64,000 nt of DNA, taken from positions 220,010 through 284,009 of the forward strand of contig CACJMB010000001.1 in assembly GCA_902594405.1 (NCBI GenBank), written 5' to 3'. Of this stretch, positions 9,694 through 16,723 are shown piece after piece. Made by a program: the position numbers and the translations under genes. Under the pieces are notes generated by a model. That model did not search any database. It saw nothing but the letters and a program-made list of their open reading frames with translations, and was not told the DNA's origin. The number at the start of each line of letters is the position of its first letter. Within the stretch, counting starts at the first letter, position 1. Source of the stretch: an uncultured Pelagibacteraceae bacterium (GTDB lineage: Bacteria > Pseudomonadota > Alphaproteobacteria > Pelagibacterales > Pelagibacteraceae).

Positions 9694-10114
9694 TTAGCCA
9701 ATCTTTAATTTTATTACTTATAACATTGAAAGTGTTTCTAATGATTATTTGCTTTTCTTCATCATTTGCATTTTGAAGTTTTGTTACTGGATCATCTATA
9801 TCCCAATGTATAATTTGGTTTTTATGAGGCCAAATAGGACATACCTCATTATTTGCGTTATTACATACTGTTATTACATGATCCATTTTTATTTCATTTT
9901 CGATAAACTTTTTAAAGTTTTTAGAACTATAATTAGTTAGATCATAATTTTTATTTTTTTCTAAAAAACTTCTAATATCAACATTAATTTTTCCAGATGG
10001 ATTGCTACCAGCACTGAAAGCTTTAAATTTATTTGAGTATTCATTATTAATAATGCTCTCAGCAATAATGCTTCTTGCTGAATTTCCTGTGCATACAAAT
10101 AAAATATTTTTCAT
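9683..10114 (-). CDS. arsC: Arsenate reductase, low-molecular-weight phosphatase type
   Basis: Reduces arsenate to arsenite in the cytoplasm. The 143-aa protein begins with the P-loop CTGNSAR (C8 to R14) of the LMW-PTP fold. Two further cysteines are placed as in redox ArsC (VITVCNNANNEVCPIWP), and the DP motif follows (HWDIDDP). The cysteine pair favours arsenate reductase over a tyrosine phosphatase. It sits between a small membrane protein, overlapping by 1 bp, and the MIP channel. Arsenate enters through phosphate transporters, which explains the position beside pst. Confidence 0.88.
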   Translation of the reverse strand: MKNILFVCTGNSARSIIAESIINNEYSNKFKAFSAGSNPSGKINVDIRSFLEKNKNYDLTNYSSKNFKKFIENEIKMDHVITVCNNANNEVCPIWPHKNQIIHWDIDDPVTKLQNANDEEKQIIIRNTFNVISNKIKDWLNEK

Positions 10115-10338
10115 TAAAAAATAATTTTATAAATACCAATCACAAATAATGGAATTTGTAATCCAAAGTTAGTTAAAATAGCCTTATCCTTTAATAACAA
10201 CCCAGAAATTGTCCATCCAACAACACCAAGACCATGAAAATAAATATTCAGTGGGTAAATATTAAGATTTGTAAGTAAAATGCCAGTTAATACTAAGAAT
10301 GTACTGATCCACTTTAGATATTTTTTTAAAAATAACAT
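10114..10338 (-). CDS. Small membrane protein, first gene of the arsenate unit
   Basis: No family recognised. The 74-aa protein has about three hydrophobic segments (roughly 9-28, 32-49 and 55-73) and few charges. It lies directly behind a Pho-box promoter and overlaps arsC by 1 bp, so it should be induced with the arsenate genes. The start codon lies only six bases past the predicted -10 hexamer and has no Shine-Dalgarno, suggesting a leaderless mRNA. Its function is unknown. Confidence 0.7.
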   Translation of the reverse strand: MLFLKKYLKWISTFLVLTGILLTNLNIYPLNIYFHGLGVVGWTISGLLLKDKAILTNFGLQIPLFVIGIYKIIF

Positions 10339-10344
10339 TCAAAA

Positions 10345-10378
10345 CTTATATGAATGTTATGTTAAAGATTTATTACAA
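10345..10378 (-). promoter_or_regulatory. Pho box and -10 element for the arsenate unit
   Basis: On the minus strand, TTGTAAT (10378-10372) and CTTTAAC (10367-10361) form two half-sites with an 11-bp period. Ten bases later is TATAAG (10350-10345). Spacer and phase are identical to the pstS and pstC promoters. It matches less well than the pstC site (one half-site ends in T instead of C), so it may be weaker. PhoB binding is inferred. Confidence 0.62.
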
Positions 10379-10394
10379 TAGACTTTTATGTGAT

Positions 10395-11276
10395 TTAATT
10401 TTTTTGAAGTTCATAGATAGAAACATAATGTTTCTTCTTAGGGAGAGGGATTATGGTTGGAACTTTAGTCAATCTTGGTTTTATTGATTTATTTCCTACA
10501 ATTATATTTTTGTCATAATTTTCTAAATCAACCTCAGGATGAGGATTTCCATCATTGATTAATGGCCACGCATCACAAGCTCTATATCCAAATAAAATTA
10601 ACGGTCTTGAGTTATTCATTTGATTGTGTCCAGACCCATGAACTGATCTACAATGAAAAAATACTACTGTTCCAGCTGTTCCAGTTATGGAAACACTATC
10701 TTTAGTTCCTATTTTATTTTTCTTAGTATTTATTTTTCCAACAAAATAATTTTCTTTACTGTGGTGGCTGTACAATTTCTTTTTGTGTGAATTCTTTATT
10801 ATTTTAAGTGGCCCATTTTTCTCATAGCAATCATCTAAATATATACCAACTGTGATTAAATCATCGTTTGTATGAGGGTAAAAAGCCCAATCTTGGTGCC
10901 ATCCAATTTCACTTCCTTTTTTCTTATTTGGAAGCTTAAAATTTAATTTACCTAGATGAAATCTTACTGTTCCACCTAATAATTTTTTAGCTATAGATAT
11001 AATTTTTTTATCTCTAGATAACTCATAGAAAACTTTATGCCTGTTCTGAGGATTATTTAGTCTTAGAATTTCTTTATTTTTTGGAGAACTCGAATTGTAA
11101 ACAAAATGGTAATTATCATAGGACTGAGTTCCATTTGTACCATTACCTTTTTTTCTTTTTTTTTCTTTTGAAATTACTTCATTAACAATTTTATTAATTT
11201 TATTTATCTTTGTTTGAGAAATTAGATTTTCTTTAACAAGAAAGCCATTTTTTTTAAATAAATTTAAATCATTCAT
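10395..11276 (-). CDS. Phytanoyl-CoA dioxygenase (PhyH) family protein
   Basis: Fe(II)/2-oxoglutarate-dependent oxygenase of 293 aa. The HxD iron motif is H127/D129 in GWHQDWAFYPH, and the distal histidine is in CRSVHGSGHNQ, close to an arginine (RPLILFGYR) expected to bind 2-oxoglutarate. The substrate cannot be told. Phosphonate hydroxylases of the PhnY type belong to this superfamily and the gene lies next to the phosphate genes, but no Pho box is visible before it and other substrates are equally possible. Confidence 0.85.
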   Translation of the reverse strand: MNDLNLFKKNGFLVKENLISQTKINKINKIVNEVISKEKKRKKGNGTNGTQSYDNYHFVYNSSSPKNKEILRLNNPQNRHKVFYELSRDKKIISIAKKLLGGTVRFHLGKLNFKLPNKKKGSEIGWHQDWAFYPHTNDDLITVGIYLDDCYEKNGPLKIIKNSHKKKLYSHHSKENYFVGKINTKKNKIGTKDSVSITGTAGTVVFFHCRSVHGSGHNQMNNSRPLILFGYRACDAWPLINDGNPHPEVDLENYDKNIIVGNKSIKPRLTKVPTIIPLPKKKHYVSIYELQKN

Positions 11277-11361
11277 ATAGTCAGATTATGAAAGAAAATA
11301 AATCTTCTTTAAAATAAATACAATGTTTTTTGTGAGATTAAATAAAAGTAATAATTATTTG

Positions 11362-11395
11362 TTAATCCGAGAATTTAAAAAAATTCCCGGATTAA
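11362..11395 (-). terminator. Hairpin after znuA, probable terminator
   Basis: TTAATCCGAGAATTT (11362-11376) pairs with AAATTCCCGGATTAA (11381-11395) with one mismatch around a four-A loop. It lies 14 bp after the znuA stop in the direction of transcription. The tract after the stem is A/T-rich but has no clean U-run, so termination may be partial. The stem may instead protect the mRNA end. Confidence 0.6.
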
Positions 11396-11408
11396 ACCTA
11401 ATTTTTAA

Positions 11409-12545
11409 TTAACAACCTTTGAAAGATGCAGACATATTTCTAATTAAATTGAAATATAAGTCTTTTCCTGGGTCTAAAGTCGCTCCTAATGGATCAACTA
11501 CACCGGTTTTAATATTCATGTCTTTTGCAACCGCTTTAATGATATCAGGGTTAAATTGAGGTTCAGAAAATACACAAGCAACTTTATCGTGTTCAATTAT
11601 CTCTCTGATTTCTGCTAGTTGTTCTGCTCCAGGCATTACATCTGTATTAACAGTAAAAGCACCTAATATATTTACATTAAATCTTTTCTCAAAATACTGA
11701 TAAGCATCATGGAATACTATTGAAGCAACACTGCTACTTAAATCAGTCATTACATCAATTGTTAGTTTATCGATTTCTTGTAAAGCTTTAGCTAAATTAC
11801 TTTTATATTTAGCTTCATTTTTAGGATCATTTTCAATTAAATGTTCTGCCATTTCATTTAACATAGCTTTTGCATTAATTGGGTCCAACCAAATGTGTGG
11901 ATCAAATTCACCATGCGCATGTCCATCATGATCGTCATGTCCGTGGTCGTCATGATCATCCTCTTTTTTACCATGATCGTCATGATCGTGGTCGTGATCA
12001 TCTTCCTTTTTACCGTGGTCATCATGGTCATGGTCGTGATCATCTTCCTTTTTACCGTGGTCATCATGGTCATGGTCATCTTCTTTTTTACCGTGGTCAT
12101 CATGTCCGTGATCGTCGTGATCATCTTCTTTCTTACCATGATCGTCATGTCCGTGATCATCATGATCATGTTCGTCAAAAATATTTCTCTCTCTAAATTT
12201 TAATACCTGTAATCCTTTAATTTCCATTAATTCAATTTTTTCTGCTTTCTTAGCAATTGAACTCAATGGTTTTTCTAAAAAACTCTCTAAATCTTCACCA
12301 ACCCAGAATATTAGGTCAGCATTTTGAAGCATTTTTGCGTGTGAAGGTTTCATTGCAAATCCGTGTGGGGATGCATATCCATCAACTATTAAATCAGGTT
12401 TAGCAATACCATCCATAAGGTAACTTACTAATGAATGAATTGGCTTGATTGAAGCTACTACTTTAATTTCAGCATTTGCTGATGTAAATGTAGTTAAAAA
12501 AGATAATAATGTAAGAATAATAGGTAATTTTTTTAAATTTGTCAT
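11409..12545 (-). CDS. znuA: Zinc ABC transporter, periplasmic zinc-binding protein
   Basis: Captures zinc for ZnuBC. The signal peptide covers about residues 1-25. Cluster A-1 zinc ligands are placed as in ZnuA: H61 in SPHGF, H217 in FDPHIWLDP, and a later histidine in VFHDAYQYF. A His/Asp/Lys-rich insert fills residues 125-212 with five copies of DDHGKKE in spaced tandem, longer than the loop of E. coli ZnuA. Divergent from znuC across a two-operator region; a hairpin follows the stop. At 378 aa the extra length over the family comes from the insert. Confidence 0.95.
   Translation of the reverse strand: MTNLKKLPIILTLLSFLTTFTSANAEIKVVASIKPIHSLVSYLMDGIAKPDLIVDGYASPHGFAMKPSHAKMLQNADLIFWVGEDLESFLEKPLSSIAKKAEKIELMEIKGLQVLKFRERNIFDEHDHDDHGHDDHGKKEDDHDDHGHDDHGKKEDDHDHDDHGKKEDDHDHDHDDHGKKEDDHDHDHDDHGKKEDDHDDHGHDDHDGHAHGEFDPHIWLDPINAKAMLNEMAEHLIENDPKNEAKYKSNLAKALQEIDKLTIDVMTDLSSSVASIVFHDAYQYFEKRFNVNILGAFTVNTDVMPGAEQLAEIREIIEHDKVACVFSEPQFNPDIIKAVAKDMNIKTGVVDPLGATLDPGKDLYFNLIRNMSASFKGC
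11910..12173 (-). repeat. In-frame tandem repeat coding the His/Asp-rich loop of ZnuA
   Basis: About 264 bp code for alternating HD/DH pairs and the phrase DDHGKKEDD, with five DDHGKKE units. Nucleotide units (such as the recurring ccgtggtcatcatggtc on the plus strand) are near-identical, indicating recent expansion by slippage or recombination. Copy number is likely to vary between strains and could be mis-assembled. Confidence 0.9.
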
Positions 12546-12563
12546 AAGTTATTATTTATTAGT

Positions 12564-12578
12564 TGTTATATTATAACA
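12564..12578. promoter_or_regulatory. Zur-type operator 1 (znuA side)
   Basis: Perfect palindrome TGTTATATTATAACA, matching the core of the known Zur consensus (TGTTATANTATAACA). The minus-strand hexamer TATAAT (12575-12570), the best -10 for znuA, lies inside it, so bound Zur would block the promoter. Zur binding is inferred from the consensus and the zur gene downstream. Confidence 0.85.
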
Positions 12579-12581
12579 TTA

Positions 12582-12596
12582 TGTAATAATATAACA
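12582..12596. promoter_or_regulatory. Zur-type operator 2 (znuC side)
   Basis: TGTAATAATATAACA, a palindrome with one mismatch to the Zur consensus, centred 18 bp from operator 1. The plus-strand -10 candidates TAATAT (12587-12592) or TATAAC (12590-12595) for znuC overlap it. Two boxes side by side let Zur dimers control both divergent promoters. Confidence 0.78.
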
Positions 12597-12615
12597 TTAA
12601 CAAGTCAAGGAATAA

Positions 12616-13362
12616 ATGAGTTCTAATAACAAAACTTTAGTTCAACTAAATAATGCAGGCTTTCGACAAAATGGAAAGTGGTTGGTAGAAGGCGTTTCGT
12701 TAAAAGTTGAAAAAGGAAAAATTGTAACTTTAATTGGTCCTAACGGATCAGGAAAAAGTACAACTGCAAAAATTGCCTTAGGGATTTATAAAAATATAGA
12801 AGGGAATGTTGAGAAATATACTAACAAGATTGGATATGTTCCTCAAAAAATATCTATAGATTGGACATTGCCTCTCCGTGTTTATGATTTTATGCTTTTA
12901 ACAGAAAATATTAATGATGATGCAATAGACGAAGCATTGAATTTGACAGGTGTCATTCATTTAAAAAATAAAAATTTAGGAAATTTATCTGGAGGTGAAT
13001 TCCAAAGAGTTTTAATTGCCAGAGCTATTTCAAAAAAACCTGAATTATTAGTCCTTGATGAGCCTGTACAAGGTGTGGATTATACTGGTGAGATTGCTCT
13101 TTATGAATTGATCAAAAAAATCTCAGATACACTTAATTGTGGAATTTTATTAATTTCTCATGATTTACATACTGTTATGACAGCTACGGATCACGTAGTG
13201 TGTTTAAATGGCCATGTATGCTGTTCTGGATCACCTTTAGATGTTGCAAGAAATAATGAATATAAAACCCTGTTTGGAGAACAAGCCTCTCAAATTCTAT
13301 CTGTTTATGAACACAATCATGACCACGTTCATTCAGACGAAGGTCATATAAAGAAAAATTAA
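12616..13362 (+). CDS. znuC: Zinc ABC transporter ATP-binding protein
   Basis: ATPase of the zinc importer, 248 aa. Walker A is GPNGSGKST, the signature LSGGEFQR, Walker B LLVLDEP, and the switch histidine lies in LLISHDL. The C-terminus ends in a His-rich tail (YEHNHDHVHSDEGH), a common feature of ZnuC that may sense or store zinc. AAGGA at 12607-12611 supports the start. Two bases separate it from znuB. Expression should be repressed by Zur in zinc excess. Confidence 0.94.
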   Translation: MSSNNKTLVQLNNAGFRQNGKWLVEGVSLKVEKGKIVTLIGPNGSGKSTTAKIALGIYKNIEGNVEKYTNKIGYVPQKISIDWTLPLRVYDFMLLTENINDDAIDEALNLTGVIHLKNKNLGNLSGGEFQRVLIARAISKKPELLVLDEPVQGVDYTGEIALYELIKKISDTLNCGILLISHDLHTVMTATDHVVCLNGHVCCSGSPLDVARNNEYKTLFGEQASQILSVYEHNHDHVHSDEGHIKKN

Positions 13363-13363
13363 T

Positions 13364-14167
13364 ATGTTTGATGATTTTTTTATAAGAGCATTAATTGCTG
13401 GTATTGGAATTGCATTAGTTACAGGACCTTTAGGTTGTTTTGTAGTCTGGAGAAGGTTATCTTATTTTGGTGATACACTTTCACATTCAGCTTTATTAGG
13501 TGTTACATTGGCTTATTCTTTTGAATTAAATATAGCTCTTTCTGTTTTTTTAATCTCATCAGCAGTTGCTTTAATTCTTATTCAGCTACAAAAGAAAACT
13601 AATCTTCCTGGTGATGCCTTGCTTGGTCTATTAGCCCATTCATCTTTAGCTGTAGGATTAGTTGTAATAGGTTTTTTAACATTCATTAGATTTGATATAA
13701 TGGGTTTGTTGTTTGGTGATATATTAGCTGTCACAACTAACGACTTAATTATAATTTGGCTAGGTGGAGCAATTATATTGTTAGTTTTGAAATTAATATG
13801 GAAACCTTTATTTGCTTCCACAGTTAATTATGAACTAGCTGAGGCAGAAGGATTAAATCCTGATCGTGCTAAAGCTGCATTTACAATTTTAATGGCAGCA
13901 ATTATTGCAATTTCAATCAAGATGGTAGGATTGTTGTTAATTACTGGAATGCTTATTATCCCAGCAGCAATGGCCAGAAATATCTCTGATAGTCCCCGAA
14001 AGATGGTATTTTTTTCAGTAATTGGAGGTCTATTATCTGTAATAATTGGTTTGTTTTCATCACTTGAGTTTAACACAGCATCTGGTCCTTCAATTATAGC
14101 AGCATCTTTGTTCTTATTTATTTTATCTTTATTAAAAATAAAGCAATCCATTCAATTGAAAAACTGA
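13364..14167 (+). CDS. znuB: Zinc ABC transporter permease
   Basis: Membrane subunit of the zinc importer (ABC-3 family), 267 aa with about eight hydrophobic helices. Family motifs are visible: RRLSYFGDTLSHSALLGV near residues 30-47 and the ISIKMVGLLLITGMLIIPAA stretch in the second half. It follows znuC immediately and precedes zur by 24 bp, giving a znuC-znuB-zur unit. Confidence 0.94.
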   Translation: MFDDFFIRALIAGIGIALVTGPLGCFVVWRRLSYFGDTLSHSALLGVTLAYSFELNIALSVFLISSAVALILIQLQKKTNLPGDALLGLLAHSSLAVGLVVIGFLTFIRFDIMGLLFGDILAVTTNDLIIIWLGGAIILLVLKLIWKPLFASTVNYELAEAEGLNPDRAKAAFTILMAAIIAISIKMVGLLLITGMLIIPAAMARNISDSPRKMVFFSVIGGLLSVIIGLFSSLEFNTASGPSIIAASLFLFILSLLKIKQSIQLKN

Positions 14168-14191
14168 TGAGTAATTGATAAAAATTAAAAG

Positions 14192-14590
14192 ATGCAAAAA
14201 GAATATATTCTATCCAAAAATCAAAAAATAATTTTTGACCTAATTGATAAATCTGCTGAACCAATGAAGGCTTATGCAATTCTTTTTAATGTCCAAAAAA
14301 AAGGAATTAAAGCTCCATTACAAGTATATAGAGCTTTAGATAAGTTAGTTGAAATCGGAAAAATACATAAAATCGAAAGTAGAAATGCCTTTATAGCTTG
14401 TCAGAATTCTAGTTGTCAAATTTCCAAAGCTACAGCTTTTTCTATTTGTGAAAGCTGTGAAAAAGTTTCAGAAATTAACAATTCAAAACTTTCAAAATAT
14501 CTGTCAAATTTTGAAGATGACTCTGGGATGAGATACAGTAAGTATAATTTAGAATTTTTTGGTTTATGCAAGAAATGTAAATCAAAATAA
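14192..14590 (+). CDS. zur: Fur-family zinc uptake regulator Zur
   Basis: Zinc-responsive repressor, 132 aa. The N-terminal winged helix includes LQVYRALDKLVEIGKIHKIES; the C-terminal half holds two CxxC-type structural zinc pairs (ICESCEKV and CKKCKSK) plus CQNSSC. Zur instead of Fur is inferred from its place after znuCB and the Zur-like operators upstream. It is co-transcribed with the genes it controls, giving autoregulation. Overlaps the next gene by one base (TAATG). Confidence 0.88.
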   Translation: MQKEYILSKNQKIIFDLIDKSAEPMKAYAILFNVQKKGIKAPLQVYRALDKLVEIGKIHKIESRNAFIACQNSSCQISKATAFSICESCEKVSEINNSKLSKYLSNFEDDSGMRYSKYNLEFFGLCKKCKSK

Positions 14591-15588
14591 TGAGCACTGT
14601 ATCATTAACTTTAGACGAAATATTTGAGCTAGCTAAAAAAACACTTTTAGCTAATGGATGCGATGATGAAACTGCATCAATTCTTTCAGATTTAATTAGA
14701 AATGCAGAAAGAGATGGTTCTGTCTCACATGGTTTGTTTAGATTACCAGCATACGTGACTGGTCTTAAAGGTGGAAAGATAAATGGAAAAGGTAAACCTG
14801 AAGTAAAAAAAATATCTCCATCAGTAATTAAAGTTGAAGGAAATAATTGTTTAGCACCTGTTGTATTAAATAAAGGATTACCTGAATTAGCAAAAGCTGC
14901 AAAAGAAAATGGTGTAGCTGTGTTAGCAATAAATAACTCACACCATATGGCTGCTATGTGGCCTGAAACGGAGAAATTAGCGGAAGAAGGTTTGGTTGCA
15001 TTTGCTTGTACATCTTACAAGCCTGCTGTTGCACCTGCTGGAGCTATAAAACCGTTATTTGGAACTAACCCAATTTCGTTTGCTTGGCCACGTCCAGGTA
15101 AAACACCAGTTGTTTATGATATGGCAACTGCTTCAATGGCAATGGGAGAAGTTCAAGTTGCTAAAAGAGAAGGGCACAAAGTTCCACTTGGCACTGGTTT
15201 AACAAAAGATGGTAAAGAAACAACTGATCCAGGGGAAATTGCTGATGGTGGAGTTTTATTACCCTTTGGTGGTTACAAGGGATCTGCAATTGCAATGATG
15301 GTAGAATTAATGGCAGGTGCGTTAGTTGGAGACAATTTTAGTTTTGAAACAGCAGCTAAAGATAATAATGATGGTGGTCCTCCAAGTGGTGGTGAATTTA
15401 TACTAGCCATTAATCCAGATAAAACATCAGGTACTAATTGGCAAAAGCATGCTGAGGAATTTTTTGAAAAAATGAAATCTATGGGTAAAGTAAGATTACC
15501 TGGAGAAAGACGTCATAATAATAGAATGGACACTGGTCCAAGAAATATTAACCAAGAATTAGTAAATAAAATTAAATCTTTAAGCTAA
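14590..15588 (+). CDS. Ldh-family (malate/L-lactate-type) NAD(P)-dependent dehydrogenase
   Basis: Member of the Ldh_2 family, 332 aa. Family hallmarks are SHGLFRLPAYVTGL near residue 45, INNSHHMAAMWPETE around 117-131, and FGTNPISFAWP. Relatives act on malate, lactate, ureidoglycolate, sulfolactate or cyclic imino acids such as piperideine-2-carboxylate (DpkA); the substrate here cannot be chosen from sequence. It overlaps zur by one base but has no evident link to zinc. The 3' end overlaps convergent xth by 9 bp. Confidence 0.82.
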   Translation: MSTVSLTLDEIFELAKKTLLANGCDDETASILSDLIRNAERDGSVSHGLFRLPAYVTGLKGGKINGKGKPEVKKISPSVIKVEGNNCLAPVVLNKGLPELAKAAKENGVAVLAINNSHHMAAMWPETEKLAEEGLVAFACTSYKPAVAPAGAIKPLFGTNPISFAWPRPGKTPVVYDMATASMAMGEVQVAKREGHKVPLGTGLTKDGKETTDPGEIADGGVLLPFGGYKGSAIAMMVELMAGALVGDNFSFETAAKDNNDGGPPSGGEFILAINPDKTSGTNWQKHAEEFFEKMKSMGKVRLPGERRHNNRMDTGPRNINQELVNKIKSLS

Positions 15589-16356
15589 ATTAATCTCAAT
15601 TGGTGTGTGATCAGAAGGCTTTTCTCTTCCACGTGGATCTTTATTAATATTTATATCCTTAATTTGATCAATTATAGAATTTGAAACTAAAAAATGATCA
15701 ATCCTCATACCGTTATTTTTTTGCCACGCACCTCTCATATAATCCCAAAATGTATATCCTTCTTTATCTTCATAAAAATGTCTGTAGACGTCATTAAAAC
15801 CAAGATTAATCATTTCTCTAAATTTTTTTCTTATTTCAAGTCGGTATAAAGCATCATCTTCAAAACTTTTAACATTATAAACATCTTCTGCTGAAGGGAT
15901 AATATTGAAATCACCAGCTAAAATAATATTTGAATTTTTTTTAGATAAAGTTTTTAATTGCTTTATTAATTGATCAAGCCAATCTTTTTTATAATCATAT
16001 TTTTCAGTATCTACAGGATTACCATTAGGGGTGTAAATGTTTATTAATTGTATATTTTTTTTCTTATGTTCAAATTCAGCTGAAATTATTCTTGATTGTT
16101 TTAACTTATCCTTAATTAAATCTGTTTTGACATTTTTTAATTTATTTTTAGATATAATTGCTACACCATTATAACTTTTTTGACCAAATACATGACTTTC
16201 ATAGTCCATTGATGAAAAATCATCATATGGAAAATTTACATCTTCAGTTTTGATTTCCTGCATCATTAAAATATCAGGTTTATATTTTAATAAATAGCTT
16301 TTGATATTTTCAATTCTTGCTCTTACAGAGTTTACATTCCAAGATGAAATGAGCAT
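15580..16356 (-). CDS. xth: Exodeoxyribonuclease III
   Basis: AP endonuclease and 3'-5' exonuclease of base-excision repair. The 258-aa protein starts LISSWNVNSVRARI, with the metal-binding QEIKTED, NIYTPNG, GDFNI, RIDHFLVS and final SDHTPIE motifs of the family. The open frame extends 10 codons upstream, but ATG 16356 gives the normal N-terminus and overlaps the previous stop (TAATG), so it is preferred. Confidence 0.93.
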   Translation of the reverse strand: MLISSWNVNSVRARIENIKSYLLKYKPDILMMQEIKTEDVNFPYDDFSSMDYESHVFGQKSYNGVAIISKNKLKNVKTDLIKDKLKQSRIISAEFEHKKKNIQLINIYTPNGNPVDTEKYDYKKDWLDQLIKQLKTLSKKNSNIILAGDFNIIPSAEDVYNVKSFEDDALYRLEIRKKFREMINLGFNDVYRHFYEDKEGYTFWDYMRGAWQKNNGMRIDHFLVSNSIIDQIKDININKDPRGREKPSDHTPIEINLA

Positions 16357-16673
16357 TAAAGTGAGAAAGAAACTCCACAACCACATGAAGATTTGGTTTG
16401 TGGATTAGATATTTTGAATTGTTCACCTATAAGCTCAGAAACATAATCAACTTCAGATCCTTTAAGCAAATCAGCTGAAGTTTTATCAATTAAAATATTT
16501 TGATAATTTAAATCATCAGCTTGTTTTGATTTATCAAATGTAAATTCATACTGAAAACCAGAACATCCTCCACCTTTGATAGCGATTCTAAAGAATGATC
16601 CTTTGTCTTTTTTTGATAACAAATTATCTATTTGTTTTAACGCTTTATCCGTAAATTTAATTTCTTTAATCAT
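16356..16673 (-). CDS. erpA: A-type iron-sulfur carrier (IscA/ErpA family)
   Basis: Carries Fe-S clusters to apoproteins. The 105-aa protein has the three conserved cysteines: GGGCSGFQYEF and the C-terminal SSCGCGVSFSL. ErpA is the likely paralogue because it stands alone, without the isc or suf genes, but IscA cannot be excluded. It shares a TAATG junction with xth and is divergent from dgt. Confidence 0.88.
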   Translation of the reverse strand: MIKEIKFTDKALKQIDNLLSKKDKGSFFRIAIKGGGCSGFQYEFTFDKSKQADDLNYQNILIDKTSADLLKGSEVDYVSELIGEQFKISNPQTKSSCGCGVSFSL

Positions 16674-16723
16674 GTCTGAACACTGATATTACTAATATAA
16701 TACTTAATTATTTAAATTAAAGG

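Noticed and set aside
11858..12203. Long open frames on both strands over the znuA repeat
   Set aside because: They arise from the low-complexity HD-coding repeat; the proteins are Met/Thr or Arg/His runs, and the ZnuA frame explains the DNA.
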